From Thermus hydrothermalis (GTDB lineage: Bacteria > Deinococcota > Deinococci > Deinococcales > Thermaceae): a stretch of 64,000 nt of DNA. Under the pieces are notes generated by a model. That model made no database searches and had not been told where the DNA came from. It saw nothing but the letters and a program-made list of their open reading frames with translations. The position numbers and the translations under genes were made by a program. The number at the start of each line of letters is the position of its first letter. The stretch's first letter is position 1. Shown here piece after piece: positions 1-8,348 of this stretch. Location of the stretch: NCBI RefSeq assembly GCF_022760925.1, contig NZ_JAKTNT010000001.1, positions 168,644 through 232,643 of the forward strand, read 5' to 3'.

Positions 1-594
1 GCTTTGGTTCTGCCCGTGGACCCGAACGCCGATATTGGGGCCCCGCAGGTAGTGGAAGGGGAGGCCCGCCTGGTGGGCGCGGAGCCAAAGGTCCCAATCC
101 CAGTAGTCCCCCATGCTGGGGTCAAGGCTGCCCAAGGCGAGGAGTGTGGCCCGGGGTAGGGCTGTGCCGGAGGCCAGGATGCGGTTGTCCTGGAGAAGCC
201 ACTCCCCCGCCTCCCCCGGGGCAAAGGGGAGGACCTCGAGGCCTACGAGGAGGACCCCTTCCCCGTAGGCTACCCCCTCCCCTCTTCCGAGGGCCCGCCA
301 GACCCGGTGCAGGTAGGTGGGGGTGAGGAGGAGGTCATCGTCGTCCAGGAAGAGGACGATTTCCCCTTGGACTTCCTCCAGTCCCGTGAGGCGGGCCTCC
401 ACCTGCCCCCGGCCCCGGTTCCAAAGAGCCCGGATCCTGGGATCTTGGAGGGAGGAGGCCGCCTCGAGGCCCTCCCCCTCCCCGTCCTCCACCACCAGGG
501 CCTCAAAGGCCGTGAAGGTCTGCCGAAGGAGGGAGCCCAGGGCCTCTAGCAAAAGGCCAGGGCGGCCCTTGGTGGGGATGAGGACGCTAATCAT
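1..594 (-). CDS. Family 2 glycosyltransferase, C-terminus outside window
   Basis: The protein opens with a GT-A nucleotide-binding start ([19 protein letters not shown]), then an acceptor of sugar-nucleotide type (VVEDGEG) and an acidic DDDD stretch (FLDDDDLLL, about residues 88-96) that corresponds to the metal-binding DXD region of GT2 enzymes. It then has the GT2-like [12 protein letters not shown] segment. It most likely transfers a sugar from a nucleotide donor to a cell-surface polysaccharide or lipid; the acceptor cannot be told. The ATG overlaps the end of surE by 8 bases, so the two are co-transcribed. The reading frame stays open to base 1, so the C-terminus is missing here. Family is clear; substrate unknown. 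Confidence 0.85.
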   Translation of the reverse strand, partial: MISVLIPTKGRPGLLLEALGSLLRQTFTAFEALVVEDGEGEGLEAASSLQDPRIRALWNRGRGQVEARLTGLEEVQGEIVLFLDDDDLLLTPTYLHRVWRALGRGEGVAYGEGVLLVGLEVLPFAPGEAGEWLLQDNRILASGTALPRATLLALGSLDPSMGDYWDWDLWLRAHQAGLPFHYLRGPNIGVRVHGQNQS

Positions 595-1321
595 GGGCTA
601 GGCTTGGCTGCAGGCGTTTTTCGTCCGTGAGGTCCAGCCGCAAGGGGGTGGCGGCGATAAAACCCTGCTCCACCGCCCAGCGGTCCGTCCCCTCCTCCGC
701 CTCTTGGAGGGGCTTGGCGGCGAACCAGTAGAGGGGCCTGCCCATGGGGTCCTCCCCCGGCACCACCACCCCCTCGTAGGCCCGCACCGACTGCCGCGTC
801 CAGAGGAAGCCCTTGGGCTCGAGGGGAAGGTTCACGTTCACCAAGAAAGGAGCGTTGAGCCGGAGGAGGGTTTCCAAGGTACGCACGATCCATGGCTTCA
901 GGCGCTCAAAGTCTGGGGTTCTGCCGTTTAGGGGCACGCTAAAGGCGGCGGCGGAGAGGCCAAAGAGCCGCCCCTGTTTGGCGGCGGCCACCGTGCCGGA
1001 GTGCCAGATCTCGTGCCCCAGATTGGTCCCCAGGTTTACCCCCGATAGCACGAGGTCTATGGGGCCAAAGAGGTGTAGCCCCAAGGCCACGCAGTCGGCG
1101 GGGGTTCCCCGGACCCGGTAGGCGGGGAAATCGGGCCCCGGCAAGGGGGCGGGATGGGGATAGGCCCTCACGGGATGGGCGATGGTGATGGCGTGCCCCG
1201 TGGCGCTTTGCTCCGTTTCCGGGGCCACCACGAAGACTTCCCCCAGGCGGGTTGCCGCCTCGGCCAAGGCCCACAGTCCCGGGCTAAAGATGCCGTCGTC
1301 GTTGGTCACCAGAATCCTCAT
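587..1321 (-). CDS. surE: 5'/3'-nucleotidase SurE
   Basis: This 244-aa protein begins [15 protein letters not shown], the SurE signature in which the two Asp residues bind the divalent metal. It continues with [16 protein letters not shown] and the [10 protein letters not shown] loop with its metal-binding Asn, and TPADCV. SurE is a metal-dependent nucleoside monophosphate phosphatase linked to stationary-phase and stress survival. The length equals that of the characterised Thermus thermophilus enzyme. It is the first gene of a short minus-strand operon with the overlapping glycosyltransferase. The terminator-like hairpin of the sugar transporter operon lies just upstream. Confidence 0.95.
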   Translation of the reverse strand: MRILVTNDDGIFSPGLWALAEAATRLGEVFVVAPETEQSATGHAITIAHPVRAYPHPAPLPGPDFPAYRVRGTPADCVALGLHLFGPIDLVLSGVNLGTNLGHEIWHSGTVAAAKQGRLFGLSAAAFSVPLNGRTPDFERLKPWIVRTLETLLRLNAPFLVNVNLPLEPKGFLWTRQSVRAYEGVVVPGEDPMGRPLYWFAAKPLQEAEEGTDRWAVEQGFIAATPLRLDLTDEKRLQPSLAHD

Positions 1322-1356
1322 GCCCTAAGGGTAGGGGCCGGGTGTCAGGAGGCCAT

Positions 1357-1395
1357 CAGAAAAGGCCCCGGGCTTAGCCCGGGGCGGCTTTTTGC
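1357..1395. terminator. Hairpin terminator between ugpB-like gene and surE
   Basis: A perfect GC-rich stem (GCCCCGGGCT at 1365-1374 with AGCCCGGGGC at 1376-1385) is followed by CTTTTC on the minus strand and by GGCTTTTTG on the plus strand. It lies just after the stop of the minus-strand binding-protein gene, so its main role is probably to end that operon before surE. The short loop implies that the innermost pairs open. Confidence 0.7.
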
Positions 1396-1401
1396 GGCTT
1401 G

Positions 1402-2721
1402 TTAGCGGCTTGCCACGCTCCGGTTATAGCGTTCCAGCGCGGCATCCGCCCGGGCCTTGGCCTCCTTCAAGGCATCCCGGGCGGGTTTGCCCCGGAGGAC
1501 TTCCTCCCAAGCGGCCTGCACGTACTGGCGGATCTCGGGGAAAGCGCCCATCAAGCACCCTGCGCTGGCGCTATTGACCTTACTGGTACCCAGTTGTTGG
1601 ATCGCCGTGGTGTAGTTGGGCTGGCGCACGTGGGCTTGGCGCACCTCGGGAAGTTCGGTCACCCCCTTCACCACGGGGAAGTAGCCGGTGTCCAGGTGCC
1701 ACTGGGCTTGGGTTTTGGGCTCCAAGAGGAAGCGCACGAAGCGCCAGGCGGCCTGGGTTTCCCCTTCGGAGAAGCCCCTTAGGACGTAAAGGGCTGCGCC
1801 GCCAATGGCCACCCCGTTCCGTTCCCGCAGGTAAGGGTAGTAGGCGGTGCGCAGGGGGAAGCGCCCCCCCACCTGGCGAAGAACCCCCGTGAGGCTCGCC
1901 GTGGAGTAGGCGGCGATGGCCGCCTGGCCCTGGGCGAAGAGGCTTTGGGAGTCAGCCCAGTTCCGGCCCGTGTTGGCCGCCACGCCTTCCCGCACCAGGC
2001 GGGCGTAAGTGTCCAGGAAGGCCACAGCGGCCTCGTTGTCAAAGGTCACCGCCGTGGCCCTGGCCTTGCGGCCGTTTTCGTTGTTGCAGAAGTACTCGCC
2101 GGAGTTGTAGGAGATCTGCTCCACGAACCAGGAGTCAATGGGGATGGAGAGGCCGTAGCGCACCGTGCGCCCCTGGGCGTCCTTTTTGGTGAGCTTGCGG
2201 GCAGCCTCCTCCAGGTCCTTTAGGGACCAGGTCGGCCTGTAGGGGATTCCGGCTTCCTGGAAAGCGGCCATGTTGAAGTAGAGGATGGGGTTGGAAGAGT
2301 TAAAGGGGAGGCCGTAGAGTTTACCCTCGAGGGTGTAGTAGCTCCTGGGTTGGGGCAGGAAGCGGTCCAGGTCAAACCCGTCCCTTCGGGCCAGATCCTC
2401 CAGCGGCACCACAGCCCCGGAGTCCGCCATGATCCGGGCCCCGATATCGTAAACCTGGATCACGTGGGGGTAGCCCCGGCCTGCCCGCAGGGCGGCGAGG
2501 AGCTTGTTGATGCCGTCGTCGTAGCTCCCCACGTATTGGCTTTTCACCTGGACAGCGTTTTGGCTCCGGTTGAACTCCTGCACGAGCTTTTCCGTGGCCT
2601 CTCCTAACACCCCGCCCATGGAGTGCCAGAACTCCACGGTCACCCGTTGCGCCTGGACGGGGGCTAGGAGGAGCCATCCCAAGGCGCTAACCTTGGTCAA
2701 TCCCAAGAACCATGTCCGCAT
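1402..2721 (-). CDS. Sugar ABC transporter substrate-binding protein, UgpB-like
   Basis: The protein has 439 aa with a signal peptide (residues 1-24, cut after APVQA). The mature part starts VTVEFWHSMGG and continues with LVQEFNRSQNAVQVK and VGSYDDGINKLLAA, the pattern of UgpB-type extracellular binding proteins of the carbohydrate-uptake family (family 1). This subgroup often takes glycerol-3-phosphate or glycerophosphodiesters, but other sugars are possible. It is last in a four-gene operon after two permeases, with no dedicated ATPase gene. The transporter therefore probably shares a general MalK/UgpC-type ATPase encoded elsewhere, as is usual for this family. Confidence 0.85.
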   Translation of the reverse strand: MRTWFLGLTKVSALGWLLLAPVQAQRVTVEFWHSMGGVLGEATEKLVQEFNRSQNAVQVKSQYVGSYDDGINKLLAALRAGRGYPHVIQVYDIGARIMADSGAVVPLEDLARRDGFDLDRFLPQPRSYYTLEGKLYGLPFNSSNPILYFNMAAFQEAGIPYRPTWSLKDLEEAARKLTKKDAQGRTVRYGLSIPIDSWFVEQISYNSGEYFCNNENGRKARATAVTFDNEAAVAFLDTYARLVREGVAANTGRNWADSQSLFAQGQAAIAAYSTASLTGVLRQVGGRFPLRTAYYPYLRERNGVAIGGAALYVLRGFSEGETQAAWRFVRFLLEPKTQAQWHLDTGYFPVVKGVTELPEVRQAHVRQPNYTTAIQQLGTSKVNSASAGCLMGAFPEIRQYVQAAWEEVLRGKPARDALKEAKARADAALERYNRSVASR

Positions 2722-2733
2722 ACGCCACCTCCT

Positions 2734-3549
2734 TTATCCCTTCAGCCCGCCCAGGGCGATGCCCCGGATGAAGGCCCTTTGGGCGAGCAGGAAGGCGAAC
2801 AGGGTAGGGAGAAGAACGAGGACAGCTCCCGCGGCCACCACGTTCCAACGGGCCACCTCTTCGTTCAGGAGGAAGTTCAGGGCGATCTGAGCCGTCTGCA
2901 TCTCCCGGCTTTTGGTGACCACCAGAGGCCAGAGGTACATGTTCCAGGTACCGATAAAGGTGAGGGCGGCCAGGGCGCCAAGGGCGGGGGCGGTGAGGGG
3001 CAGGGCCACGTGGCGCAGGACCTGCCCGTGGGTGGCCCCGTCTATGCGGGCGGCGTCAAAGTAGTCCTCCGGAATGGTCCTCAGGGTTTGGCGGAGGAGA
3101 AAGACGCCCAAGGGGCTTGCCAGGAAGGGGACGGTGAGGGCCCAGTAGGTGTCCAGCCACCCAAGGCGGTCCACCAGGAGGTAAAGGGGCAAGAAGGTTA
3201 CCTCCCCGGGAACCAGGAGGAGGGCCACCGCTAGGCCAAAGAGGGCTTCCCGGCCCCGGAAGCGTAGCCGCGTGAGGGCGTAGGCGGCGAGGAGGCTCGT
3301 GGCCAGGACCCCCAGGGTCACGGCGGTGGAAACGAGGAAGCTATTGAGGAGGAAGCGGGCCAGGGGAAACTTGGCCAGGGCCTCGGCGTAGGGGGCGAGG
3401 GTGGGGTTTGGGGGTAGAAGGGTGGGGGTGTAGAGGTCCCCCTCGCTCCGGAGGCTTGCGGAAAGTAGGGTGAGGAGGGGAAGGGTGAGGAGGAAGGCGT
3501 AGGCGGTGGCGAGGAGGTAGGTGGGGAGAAGTCTCAAGCGCTTACGCAT
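2734..3549 (-). CDS. Sugar ABC transporter permease, UgpE/MalG-like
   Basis: About 271 aa with six predicted membrane segments. The EAA loop (DAARIDGATHGQVLRHVALPLTAPAL, near residues 180-205) is the contact for the ATPase and is typical of the MalG/UgpE subfamily of permeases. I place the start at the ATG at 3549, which overlaps the stop of the partner permease by 8 bases; a longer reading frame from 3591 would run deep into that gene. It pairs with the upstream permease as the heterodimeric membrane channel of a carbohydrate importer. Confidence 0.85.
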   Translation of the reverse strand: MRKRLRLLPTYLLATAYAFLLTLPLLTLLSASLRSEGDLYTPTLLPPNPTLAPYAEALAKFPLARFLLNSFLVSTAVTLGVLATSLLAAYALTRLRFRGREALFGLAVALLLVPGEVTFLPLYLLVDRLGWLDTYWALTVPFLASPLGVFLLRQTLRTIPEDYFDAARIDGATHGQVLRHVALPLTAPALGALAALTFIGTWNMYLWPLVVTKSREMQTAQIALNFLLNEEVARWNVVAAGAVLVLLPTLFAFLLAQRAFIRGIALGGLKG

Positions 3550-4453
3550 AGTGCACCCTCCGGCCCAAAAGCCAGAACTGGAGCGCCGCAAGCGCCAGGA
3601 GGAGGAGGAAGAGGAGGAAGGCTTCGGAAGCCGCCAAGGGTACTTGGAAGTTGAAGAAGGCGTCCTGGTAAACTCGGTAAATCCAGACCATGGTGCTCTC
3701 GGCGGGTCCTCCCCGGGTGAGGAGGTGGATCTGCCCGAAGGCGGTGAGGCTTTTGAGCACCACCAGGAGCCCCACCAGGAAGAGGGTGGGGGAGAGGAGG
3801 GGGAGGGTGATGCGGAAGAAGCGGGTCCAGGGGCCCGCCCCGTCCACGGTGGCCGCCTCGAGGACCTCCTCGGGAATGTTCTGGAGCCCCGCCGTGAGGA
3901 GGATGGCGGTGAAGCCCACCCCGGCCCAGGCGGTGACCACCGCCAAGGTGGGCAGGGCCAGCTCGGGGGAGGTGAGCCAGGGAAGGGGAGGGAGGCCGAG
4001 GGCGGCTAGGGTCCGGTTGGCCCACCCCCCCACGGGGTGGAGAAACCATCCCCAGGCCACCGCGGCCACGGCGGTGGGGACGGCGGTGGTGAGGAAGAAG
4101 AGGGTGCGGAAGAGGGTCACGCCGGGGTAAGGGCGGTAAACCAAGAGGGCGGCGAGGAGCCCCAGGAGGAGCTCCAGGGGCGCGGTGATGAGGGCGAAGA
4201 CCAGGGTGGTTTGGACGCTTTTCCAGAACTCGGGGCGGGAGAGGGCCTCGAGGTAGTTGGCTAGCCCCACCCATTCCCGGCCCTTCCCGAAAAGGTTTTC
4301 CTGGTGGAGGGAAAGCCAAAGGGCCTCCCCCACGGGCAGGATGAGGAAGAGGAGGAAGAGGCCGTAGGCGGGGAGGAGGAAGGGCAAGGGCTCCAGGGCA
4401 TACCGCCTCGCCCCGCCCTTTTCCTGGGTGAGAACCCGTTCCACGGGGGCCAC
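3542..4453 (-). CDS. Sugar ABC transporter permease, UgpA/MalF-like
   Basis: A 303-aa integral membrane protein with six predicted transmembrane helices and an EAA motif (LEAATVDGAGPWTRFFRITLPLLSPT, near residues 205-230) of the MalF/UgpA type. It begins with GTG one base after the stop of the isomerase-like gene, and its stop overlaps the next permease. Gene order (epimerase, UgpA, UgpE, UgpB) and tight spacing show one transcription unit. Substrate assignment rests only on similarity of the binding protein to UgpB. Confidence 0.85.
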   Translation of the reverse strand: MAPVERVLTQEKGGARRYALEPLPFLLPAYGLFLLFLILPVGEALWLSLHQENLFGKGREWVGLANYLEALSRPEFWKSVQTTLVFALITAPLELLLGLLAALLVYRPYPGVTLFRTLFFLTTAVPTAVAAVAWGWFLHPVGGWANRTLAALGLPPLPWLTSPELALPTLAVVTAWAGVGFTAILLTAGLQNIPEEVLEAATVDGAGPWTRFFRITLPLLSPTLFLVGLLVVLKSLTAFGQIHLLTRGGPAESTMVWIYRVYQDAFFNFQVPLAASEAFLLFLLLLALAALQFWLLGRRVHYA

Positions 4454-4454
4454 C

Positions 4455-5216
4455 CTACCGGTCCTCCGTCAGGGAAACGTCAAGCCCTTGGCGTAAGCGC
4501 GCCAGGTAGGCCAGGGAAGCCCGGGGATCCCCCCGCACCTCCAGAACCAGGGGAAGGCTAAGGTAGGGAGGGAGCCAGCGGGCATGGTCCAAAACCCCCT
4601 GCCCGAGGTTCCAGTGGCGGTCGTAGACCCCGTCGGTGTCGTTGAGGTGCAGGTGCTCTGGTCCGAGGGCAAGCCAGGGCTCGGGCTTTGGGGTGGCGCT
4701 GAACACCCGGGCATGGGCGGCGTCAAAGCAGAAGCCCAGGGCTTCTGGGTAGGCGGCGAGAAGGGGTTGCAAGGCCTCGGGGCTGGGCTCGTGGGTGTTT
4801 TCCAGGAGAAGGCGGATGCCCAAGGCTTGCGCCCTCCGTACCACCGCCCTGAGCTTTTCCGCCAGGCGCTCCGCCCGGGCCTGGGCCTCCTCGGGGGTCC
4901 GGCCATGGGGAATGCCCGAGTGGAAGACCGTCCGGTCTGCGCCCAGTTCTGCCGCTCGTTCCAGGCCGAAGAGGAGGCGCCTTAGGGTGAGGGCCCGCAC
5001 CTCGGGGTCGGGGGAGAGGAGGTCCAGGTTCCAGAAGGGAAGGTGGGCGGAAACGGGTTCCTTTAGCTCCTGGGCCAGGCGGTGGAAAAGGGCGTCGTCT
5101 TCCAGGTGCTCTGGGTCCAGGTAGACCTCGAGGCCCACCCCGAGCGCCTCCAGTTGGTTGCGTTGGGGTAGGACCTGGTCCAGGGGAAGGGCTAGGCGGA
5201 GGTCCATGGACCCCAC
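4455..5216 (-). CDS. Sugar phosphate isomerase/epimerase-like TIM-barrel protein
   Basis: The 253-aa protein has the xylose-isomerase-like TIM-barrel pattern (AP endonuclease 2 family). Conserved metal-site stretches are visible: VSAHLPFWN, RTVFHSGI, LLLENTHEPSP (Glu), GFCFDAAHARVF (Asp and His) and HLHLNDTDGVYDRH. Such enzymes isomerise or epimerise sugars, or hydrolyse phosphoesters. It is the first gene of the Ugp-like transporter operon, so it likely acts on the imported compound. The start could be the ATG at 5216 or the ATG three codons later (MDLRLALPL). The exact reaction cannot be named from sequence. Confidence 0.75.
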   Translation of the reverse strand: MGSMDLRLALPLDQVLPQRNQLEALGVGLEVYLDPEHLEDDALFHRLAQELKEPVSAHLPFWNLDLLSPDPEVRALTLRRLLFGLERAAELGADRTVFHSGIPHGRTPEEAQARAERLAEKLRAVVRRAQALGIRLLLENTHEPSPEALQPLLAAYPEALGFCFDAAHARVFSATPKPEPWLALGPEHLHLNDTDGVYDRHWNLGQGVLDHARWLPPYLSLPLVLEVRGDPRASLAYLARLRQGLDVSLTEDR

Positions 5217-5354
5217 CCTATGCGTTTCCCTTCAGGGGTGTGTCATCAAGCCTTCTGCATTCCCCCGGGGCTGGGTGGCTTCTCTGCTAACCCTTCCTTT
5301 GGCCCCAAGGGGCGGGCTTTCCTTTGGATGGGCGTGCTTTATACCCTTGACAAG

Positions 5355-6377
5355 ATGAAGCTCAGGCACCACCCTATGGGTATGGACTGCTGCGTGGACC
5401 GCAGGAAGGTAGTCCAGGGGTTGTCGGGGCTTGCGCTCGGGGGTTTGAGCCTAGCGCAACGGGGAAAGAAGCGGATAAAGCTTGCCTTTTGCTCCCAGCT
5501 CCTCTGCATCATTCCCTATGAGGTAGCCCAACGTCGGGGCTATTTCGCCGAGGAAGGCCTCGAGGTGGAGCTCGTCTATGCCCGGGGGGGAGCGCAAGCG
5601 CTCCAGTTTTTGGTGGGCAAGGCAGTGGACTACGCCGCCACCAGCCTGGACGCCGCCCTGCAGGCTTACCGGCAAGGGGCGCCCATCGTCCGCGTCCTTT
5701 CCACGGGGAGGCTTCCCCTTTTTGCCCTGGCCGCCGGGCCTAAGAGCACGGTCCGGAGCGTCCCTGACCTTCAGGGCAAGACCGTGGGCATCTCCGCCCT
5801 GGGCAACGCGGACCACGTGCTCTTGGTTTACCTCCTGAAGAAGGCTGGGGTGGATCCCAGGCGGGTGCAGTACGCCACCTTGGGCCCCAACCTGTACGAG
5901 GCGCTTCGGGCGGGGCACGTGGAGGTGGGGATGGTTCAGGAACCAGCCCTCACCCTTCTCAAGGAGGCGGGAGGAAGGGAGATCGTGAACCTCATGGACC
6001 TCAAGCAGGCCCAGGCCTACCTGGGCGGGGCTTACGAGTTCATGGGGGTGGCGGTGCGGCGGGAGGAGCGGGAGGCGCGCCTTGGGGAAATAAAGGCTAT
6101 GGCGCGCGCCCTGGAAAAGGCTCTCCGCTTTGTCCACGCGGCGGACGCCCGCCTCATCGCCGACACCCTTCCCAAGGCCTTGATTGCGGGCGGGGACGAG
6201 GAGCGGCTTAAGGCCGTTATCCAGCGGTATCGCAAGGACCTTTACCCCACGAGCGTGCGCATTGACCTCGAGGCCGCCAGGAGGGTAGCGGAAAGCCAGG
6301 TGGAGGCGGGGCTCCTACCCCCTTCCTTCAAGGTGGAGAGCCTATTGGACCTAGAGGTGGTCGGTGCTACGGGTTAA
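5355..6377 (+). CDS. ABC transporter substrate-binding protein, NMT1/THI5-like, possibly SaoB-type
   Basis: About 340 aa. The N-terminus carries a Cys-Cys pair and a twin-arginine-like signal (DRRKVVQGLSGLALGG), suggesting folded export by Tat. The mature part starts KLAFCSQLLCIIPYEVAQRRGYF with two more cysteines near the expected ligand site, then EGLEVELVY and GAQALQFLVGKAVDYAATSLDA, typical of NitT/TauT/THI5 binding proteins. The ATPase gene overlaps its end by 14 bases. The cysteine content, together with the downstream DsrE-like protein, resembles substrate-binding (seleno)proteins called SaoB. The start could also be 5376 or 5382, both in frame; no good ribosome site decides it. Confidence 0.75.
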   Translation: MKLRHHPMGMDCCVDRRKVVQGLSGLALGGLSLAQRGKKRIKLAFCSQLLCIIPYEVAQRRGYFAEEGLEVELVYARGGAQALQFLVGKAVDYAATSLDAALQAYRQGAPIVRVLSTGRLPLFALAAGPKSTVRSVPDLQGKTVGISALGNADHVLLVYLLKKAGVDPRRVQYATLGPNLYEALRAGHVEVGMVQEPALTLLKEAGGREIVNLMDLKQAQAYLGGAYEFMGVAVRREEREARLGEIKAMARALEKALRFVHAADARLIADTLPKALIAGGDEERLKAVIQRYRKDLYPTSVRIDLEAARRVAESQVEAGLLPPSFKVESLLDLEVVGATG

Positions 6378-7110
6378 AGGCCTTCGCCTGGGCTATGGCC
6401 CCGTCCCCGTCCTGGAGGGGGTGGACCTCGAGGTGGGAAAGGGGGAGTTCGTCAGCCTGGTGGGCCCCTCGGGGAGCGGTAAGAGCACCCTTCTGCGGGC
6501 CATCGCCGGCCTGCTTCGGCCGGAGGCCGGGGAGGTGGAGCGGGACTTTGGCGCGGAGGAACTTGGCTTCCTCTTCCAGGAGGACGCCCTCTTGCCCTGG
6601 CGCACCGCCCGGGAGAACGTGGCCCTGGGGCTGAGGATCCGGGGGCTGGCGAAAGGGAAAGCGTTGGCCGAGGCGGATGCGTGGCTTTCCCGCCTGGGCC
6701 TTGCGGGCCTTGGGGACCGCTTTCCCCACGAGCTTTCTGGAGGGCAGCGGAAACGGGTGGCCCTGGCCCAGGTCCTGGCCATCAAACCCCGCCTCCTCCT
6801 CATGGACGAGCCCTTGGCCAGCTTGGACGCCATTCTCCGGACCCAGGTGACCCGGGACCTCCTCGGCCTGGTGGAAGCCGAAGGCATCGCCGTGCTCCTG
6901 GTCACGCACGATCTGGAGGAGGCCATCGCCCTTTCGGACCGCATCTACCTTCTTTCCAAGGGGCCAAGGGCACGGATGGTGCGGGAGTACCGCATTCCCT
7001 TCCCCCGGCCCCGAGACCCTGTGGGGGTAAGGGCGGAACCCCTGTTCGGCTCCCTTCTGCAGAGGCTTTGGCGGGATCTGGAGGAGGTTTCCCCATGCGT
7101 CGCCTACTAG
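6364..7110 (+). CDS. ABC transporter ATP-binding protein, SsuB/TauB family
   Basis: A 248-aa ATPase with Walker A GPSGSGKST, Q-loop FLFQEDALLPW, signature LSGGQRKRVALAQ, Walker B LLLMDEPLASLD and switch His in LLVTHDLEEA. The QEDALLPW form is typical of nitrate/sulfonate/taurine-type importers. It begins with a GTG inside the last codons of the binding-protein gene and overlaps the permease gene by 16 bases. It powers the importer encoded by this cluster. In an SAO-type system it would be the SaoA subunit, which is an inference from neighbours. Confidence 0.88.
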   Translation: MLRVKGLRLGYGPVPVLEGVDLEVGKGEFVSLVGPSGSGKSTLLRAIAGLLRPEAGEVERDFGAEELGFLFQEDALLPWRTARENVALGLRIRGLAKGKALAEADAWLSRLGLAGLGDRFPHELSGGQRKRVALAQVLAIKPRLLLMDEPLASLDAILRTQVTRDLLGLVEAEGIAVLLVTHDLEEAIALSDRIYLLSKGPRARMVREYRIPFPRPRDPVGVRAEPLFGSLLQRLWRDLEEVSPCVAY

Positions 7111-7844
7111 TGCTCATAGGGCTCCTTCTCTTCTGGGAAGTCCTGGCAGGCCTCGGTTGGGTGAACCCCCTTTACGCTCCCCCGCCCCACCAGGTGGTCC
7201 TCACCCTCCTGGAGCTCTTCCAAACGGGGGAGATCCTCCCCCACCTCCAGGCCACCTTCACCGCCGCCCTTCTGGGCCTAGGGGGCGGTATCCTCCTCGG
7301 GGGCGTCTTGGGCCTGATGGCCGCCTTCAGCCCGTTCTTCTCGGACCTCTTGGAGCCCTTGATGCTCCTGCTGAACGCCATCCCGCGGGTCATCCTGGCG
7401 CCCCTTTTCGTCATTTGGCTGGGGATCGGCCTGGCTTCCAAGGTGGCCCTAAGCCTCATCCTGGTTGCGGTGCTCATCTTCTTCGCCGTCTATAGCGGGG
7501 TGAAGCAGGTGGATCCCCGGCTTTTGGAGCGGGTGCGCACTTTAGGTGGGGGAAGGGGTTGGTTGCTGCGGGAGGTCTACCTGCCCTCCCTTTCGGCCTG
7601 GGTCCTGTCTTCCCTGAAGGTGGCGGTGGGCTTTGCCTTCACGGGGGCGGTGGTGGGCGAGTTCGTGGCCTCGAGCCGGGGTCTTGGCTATCTCCTTTCC
7701 TTCGCCCAAAGCACCTACAACGCCCGGCTTTCCCTGGCCCTCATTACCCTCATCGTCCTGTTTGTCCTTTTTCTCTTTTTCCTTTTCGGCAAGTTGGAGG
7801 ACAGGCTTCTTCGCTGGAGGCCTAGGAACCAAGGAGGTTTCTAA
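7095..7844 (+). CDS. ABC transporter permease, SsuC/TauC family
   Basis: About 249 aa, starting at ATG 7095 (MRRLLVLIGLLLFWEVLAGLGWVNPLYAP), with about six membrane helices and the late EAA-type loop (LLERVRTLGGGRGWLLREVYLPSLSAWVLSSLK). This matches the NitT/TauT permease family. Translation coupling is evident on both sides: 16 bases overlap with the ATPase gene, and the stop TAA shares a base with the ATG of the DsrE-like gene. A homodimer would form the channel, as is usual when only one permease is encoded. In an SAO-type system it would correspond to SaoP. Confidence 0.87.
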   Translation: MRRLLVLIGLLLFWEVLAGLGWVNPLYAPPPHQVVLTLLELFQTGEILPHLQATFTAALLGLGGGILLGGVLGLMAAFSPFFSDLLEPLMLLLNAIPRVILAPLFVIWLGIGLASKVALSLILVAVLIFFAVYSGVKQVDPRLLERVRTLGGGRGWLLREVYLPSLSAWVLSSLKVAVGFAFTGAVVGEFVASSRGLGYLLSFAQSTYNARLSLALITLIVLFVLFLFFLFGKLEDRLLRWRPRNQGGF

Positions 7845-8245
7845 TGCGCGTAGCCTACGTTTTGGCGAGTCCTCGGGCGGCGAGCCACAAGCTCGGGCAG
7901 ATGATCCTGCCCCAACTGGAGGCGGGGGTGCACGGGGCGGAGGTGGTGGGGATCTTCTTCTTTGACGACAACACCTTGGTCCTGCAACGGGGGAACCCCA
8001 TTGGGGAGCGCCTGGCGAAGGTGGCCAAGGAGAAGGGGATCCTCCTCATGATGTGCGACCTTTGCGCCCTGGAGAGGGGGCTTGCGGAGGGGGAGGCCCG
8101 TTGGTGCACGCCCACGGGGGAGGGGCGGAAGGTGCCTGGGGAATGCCGGGTGGCGGCCCACGTGGTGGAGGGGGTGGAGGTGGGGTGTTTCCCGGACCTC
8201 TACCGGGCCCTGGCTGGCCGGGTGGACCAGGTGATCACCCTCTAG
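7844..8245 (+). CDS. Cysteine-rich DsrE-like protein, SaoD-like
   Basis: A 133-aa soluble protein with a DsrE/DsrF-like Rossmann start (MRVAYVLASPRAASHKLGQMILPQLEAGVHGAEVVGIFFFDDNT). Its cysteines are LLMMCDLCALERGL, ARWCTP, PGECRVAA and VGCFPDLY. DsrE-family proteins bind or relay sulfur species. This layout, and its position as the last gene of a NitT/TauT-type ABC operon, fits the DsrE-related SaoD of the proposed selenocysteine-assisted organometal transport cluster. All positions here are Cys; no selenocysteine signal is needed. Family membership is likely; the SAO link is inference and the cargo is unknown. Confidence 0.65.
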   Translation: MRVAYVLASPRAASHKLGQMILPQLEAGVHGAEVVGIFFFDDNTLVLQRGNPIGERLAKVAKEKGILLMMCDLCALERGLAEGEARWCTPTGEGRKVPGECRVAAHVVEGVEVGCFPDLYRALAGRVDQVITL

Positions 8246-8348
8246 GGGGTTGCGCCGCGAAGGTTACCCTTCACACGCACATCCCCGGAGGCGATTTTGC
8301 TTTGCTAGTCAGGCCCGAAAGGGCGGGGTAGAGCGGTAGACTGGTGCC

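Noticed and set aside
5217-5354. Possible thiamine (TPP) riboswitch before the THI5-like binding protein
   Set aside because: The conserved CUGAGA and the second-domain motif are absent; only scattered GC-rich stems are present.
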